DNA of 64,000 bases from Sordariomycetes sp. S80-01Y (taxonomy: Eukaryota > Ascomycota > Sordariomycetes), in the NCBI GenBank assembly GCA_037042185.1, contig JAXQJY010000030.1, positions 124,001-188,000 of the forward strand, read 5' to 3'. Positions 62,076-64,000 of the stretch are shown piece after piece. Each line of letters begins with the position of its first letter. Position 1 is the stretch's first letter. Under the pieces are notes generated by a model, which was not told where the DNA came from, searched no databases, and saw only the letters and a program-made list of their open reading frames with translations. A program made the translations under genes and the position numbers.

Positions 62076-63900
62076 TTAATTCCAGTTGGGGGCGTAGGTA
62101 ACAGCACCCATCAGGCAGCCGGAAATGATGGCAGCGACGGGGACGGTGATGATCCAACCGGAGTAGATCCAAGCAACCATGCGCCAGTTGATAGCACGCC
62201 AGTCACCGTTGCAAAGACCGACACCGACGATGGCACCGGTGATGCACTGAGTGGTAGAGACGGGAAGAGCTGTGACGTGGAGTTAGCGCAAGTGCCAATA
62301 GAAGAATATTATGTGACTTACCGAGCTGGGTGGCGACAACAACAGCGACGACGGCGCCAAGCTCCATGGAGAAACCACGGGAGGGCGACATAAGGGTGAG
62401 CTTGTTACCGAGGTTGGCCATGATGTGGTAACCGTAAGTCCAGCAGCCAATACCAATACCAATACCACCAAAGCAGAGAACCCAGATGGGGACGGGGGAA
62501 CCATCCTCAGGGACGACAGCGGTGCGCCAGATCTGGTAGATGGTTGCGTAGGGGCCGATAGCGTTGGCAACATCGTTGGCACCGTGGACGAAAGAGGCGG
62601 CGGAAGCGGTCATGATCTGGAGGAAAGTGTAGAGGAACTCGGTCTTGTTGTCGAAGTGGGTGGCACGGGCGTGGACTTCAGCAAGGTCGCCAGCGAGAAC
62701 ACCGTCGCGCTTCTGGGCAGCAATAATGTCCAGGTCGACACCGCGGAAGATGGCCCACTTGACGCGCCACCAGAGCATGGGACCAGTGAACCACTTGCCC
62801 TCGGGCTTGGGGCCAATAATACCGTTCTCGCGGATGAAGGTACCGGCCTGCTTGAAGCCAGGACCAGAGGAGCTCTGCTGAGCGGGTACGGCCACGTCGC
62901 TGTCGCTGCCGTTGTTATCGACGACCTTCTTCTCGTGCTGGGCCTCGACGTCGCCCTCGGGGTTGTGGGCAGCGGCAGCCTCAGCGCGGCGGGCATCAAG
63001 CTCCTCACGGGTAAGGTGACCGTCGTAGAAGTTGCGGACAGGGCCCTGGAAGTCCTCGGGAGGCGGGGGGACATCGCCGCGCTTAAGCAGAAGAGGACCC
63101 TGGATGGCCATCCAAGGCTTAAGCTGCCAATCCTCCTTGATGACGAGGCGATAGACGTAAGGGACGAAGAAGAAGGTGACGATGAGGGCGAAGAGAGCGC
63201 CAGCGCCAACAATGACACCAGGGATCTCGTCCTCGGTAAGGTTGATTTCGTAGTCACCGCCCTTCCAGAGAAGCAACATGGTGATGAGAGAGCCGGTGAG
63301 CCAGAAGAAGAGGGGAATGGCAATGAGGCCCTTCATGGTCGGGTTGGAGCGGAGCATGACACCGTACTTGGTGATGGTGAAGATGATGGCACCGGCAACA
63401 CCAGACAGGACAGGGGCGATGATCCAGGCGAGGAAGACCTGGATAACACCAGCCTTGATTTCGACGTTGCCATTGTCGTCGTAGCCAACCCACTTAACAC
63501 CGTTGGGACCGAGGGCGCCGAAACCGAAACCTAGAACACCACCAAGGATGGAGTGGGTGGTGGAAACAGGCATTCCAATGCGAGTAGCGAGGGTAAGGTA
63601 GAGAGACGAGGCGAGAACAGCGCAGACCATACCGAGCATGAGCAGACCAGGCGAGTTCTCGAAGGCAGCAACGTCGACAACCTCGGTTCGGATGGTATCA
63701 GCCACACGGCCACCGACACCGACGGCACCGGCAAACTCGAGGACCACGGCACCGCACATGGCTTGGAGGTAGGTCAGGGACCTGGAGGAGACGGACGAGG
63801 CCCACGAGTTGGCGACATCGTTGGCACCGATGTTGAAGGCGTCGAGGAAGGCGAAGATGGTGCCGATGGCAAGGAGGTAGTCGTACTGGTGCATAGGCAT
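62076..63900 (-). CDS. pho-4: Repressible high-affinity phosphate permease, PHO-4/Pho89 type (PiT family)
   Basis: Na+- or H+-coupled phosphate symporter of the plasma membrane. Exons complement(62322-63900, 62269-62076) join in phase (GTAAGT...CACAG) to 590 residues, the length I recall for Neurospora PHO-4. The two PiT signature repeats are complete: FNIGANDVANSWASSVSSRS near residue 22 and FVHGANDVANAIGPYATIYQ near 435. The second exon supplies LPVSTTQCITGAIVGVG, the partner of MPVSTTHSILGGVLGFG in the first half. A large cytosolic loop (about 255-375, rich in Glu/Asp/Ala and basic residues) separates the halves. The C-terminus is GCLMGAVTYAPNWN. About 10-12 membrane segments. In Neurospora the gene is induced by the CACGTG-binding factor NUC-1 under phosphate starvation; only 100 bp of promoter is visible here and it holds no CACGTG. 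Confidence 0.96.
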
Positions 63901-63915
63901 GTTGGCGACTTGGTA

Positions 63916-63937
63916 GCGATATCGATATCGATATCGC
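63916..63937. repeat. 22-bp perfect palindrome of GATATC units just upstream of pho-4
   Basis: Three overlapping gatatcgatatc-type units flanked by GC/GC make a perfect 22-bp palindrome ending 16 bp before the permease ATG, so in its 5' untranslated leader or core promoter. It could form a hairpin in mRNA or bind a dimeric protein. It may also be simple-sequence DNA. Confidence 0.85.
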
Positions 63938-64000
63938 GTGCTGCTATGTGTGTGGTGTTAAAAAAGAAGGGGTCCGACCTCGTGTGCCACAGCGGACGTG

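Noticed and set aside
62425-63534. 369-codon plus-strand frame inside pho-4
   Set aside because: Shadow of a GC-biased membrane-protein gene on the other strand; its product has no family features.

Overview
The window is nuclear DNA of a filamentous ascomycete (Pezizomycotina, most likely a Sordariomycete; inference from gene content). The genes carry short introns of about 45-100 bp with GTAAGT/GTATGT-type donors, CTAAC/CTGAC-like branch sites and CAG/TAG acceptors. Core genes are GC-rich with C/G-ending codons. Several families are typical of filamentous fungi: HET domain, Zn2Cys6 regulator, DHA1 and sugar MFS porters, and a PHO-4 phosphate permease. I place 20 protein-coding loci, 19 apparently intact and one broken, and joined exons wherever phase and homology agreed. 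I found no convincing tRNA, rRNA, CRISPR array or intact transposon.

Layout. 1-1359: the 5' part of a HET-domain allorecognition gene (minus) with one in-frame stop; it runs off the left edge. 3.7-24.9 kb: mostly housekeeping block with a vacuolar cation/H+ antiporter (VNX1-like, minus), proteasome ATPase RPT6 (plus), a DUF1989 protein (minus), a MAPK-type protein tyrosine phosphatase with a degenerate rhodanese module (plus), a TCP11/SOK1-like protein (plus) and an M1 aminopeptidase (APE2-like, minus). 25.6-40.6 kb: an accessory, more AT-rich block of seven genes, namely a DHA1 drug/polyamine-type exporter, a secreted BBE-type FAD oxidase, a secreted six-bladed propeller protein, a sugar/glycoside permease, a Zn2Cys6 regulator, an intracellular GH3 beta-glucosidase with PA14, and an SMP-30/gluconolactonase-like protein. 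41.6-57.5 kb: an unusual 1,367-residue RCC1-repeat protein, a secreted carboxylesterase, an orphan 561-residue protein, ARPC3 (Arp2/3 complex), TRM6 (tRNA m1A58 methyltransferase subunit) and an FMO-like monooxygenase. 59.7-63.9 kb: a secreted histidine/glutamate/tyrosine-rich protein I do not recognise, and the phosphate permease PHO-4.

How the genes may work together. The 25.6-40.6 kb block reads as a glycoside-handling cluster: import by the sugar permease, hydrolysis by the cytosolic GH3 enzyme, oxidation and lactone or ring chemistry by the FAD oxidase and two propeller proteins, efflux by the DHA1 porter, and control by the Zn2Cys6 protein. No polyketide synthase, NRPS or terpene cyclase lies inside it, so this is inference. 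Two intergenic inverted repeats in the block share the CGG-N9-CCG geometry expected of a Zn2Cys6 binding site. The other strong novelty candidate is the secreted His-rich protein at 59668-61308, with two beta-rich acidic modules separated by a His-Pro hinge and almost exclusively C/G-ending codons.
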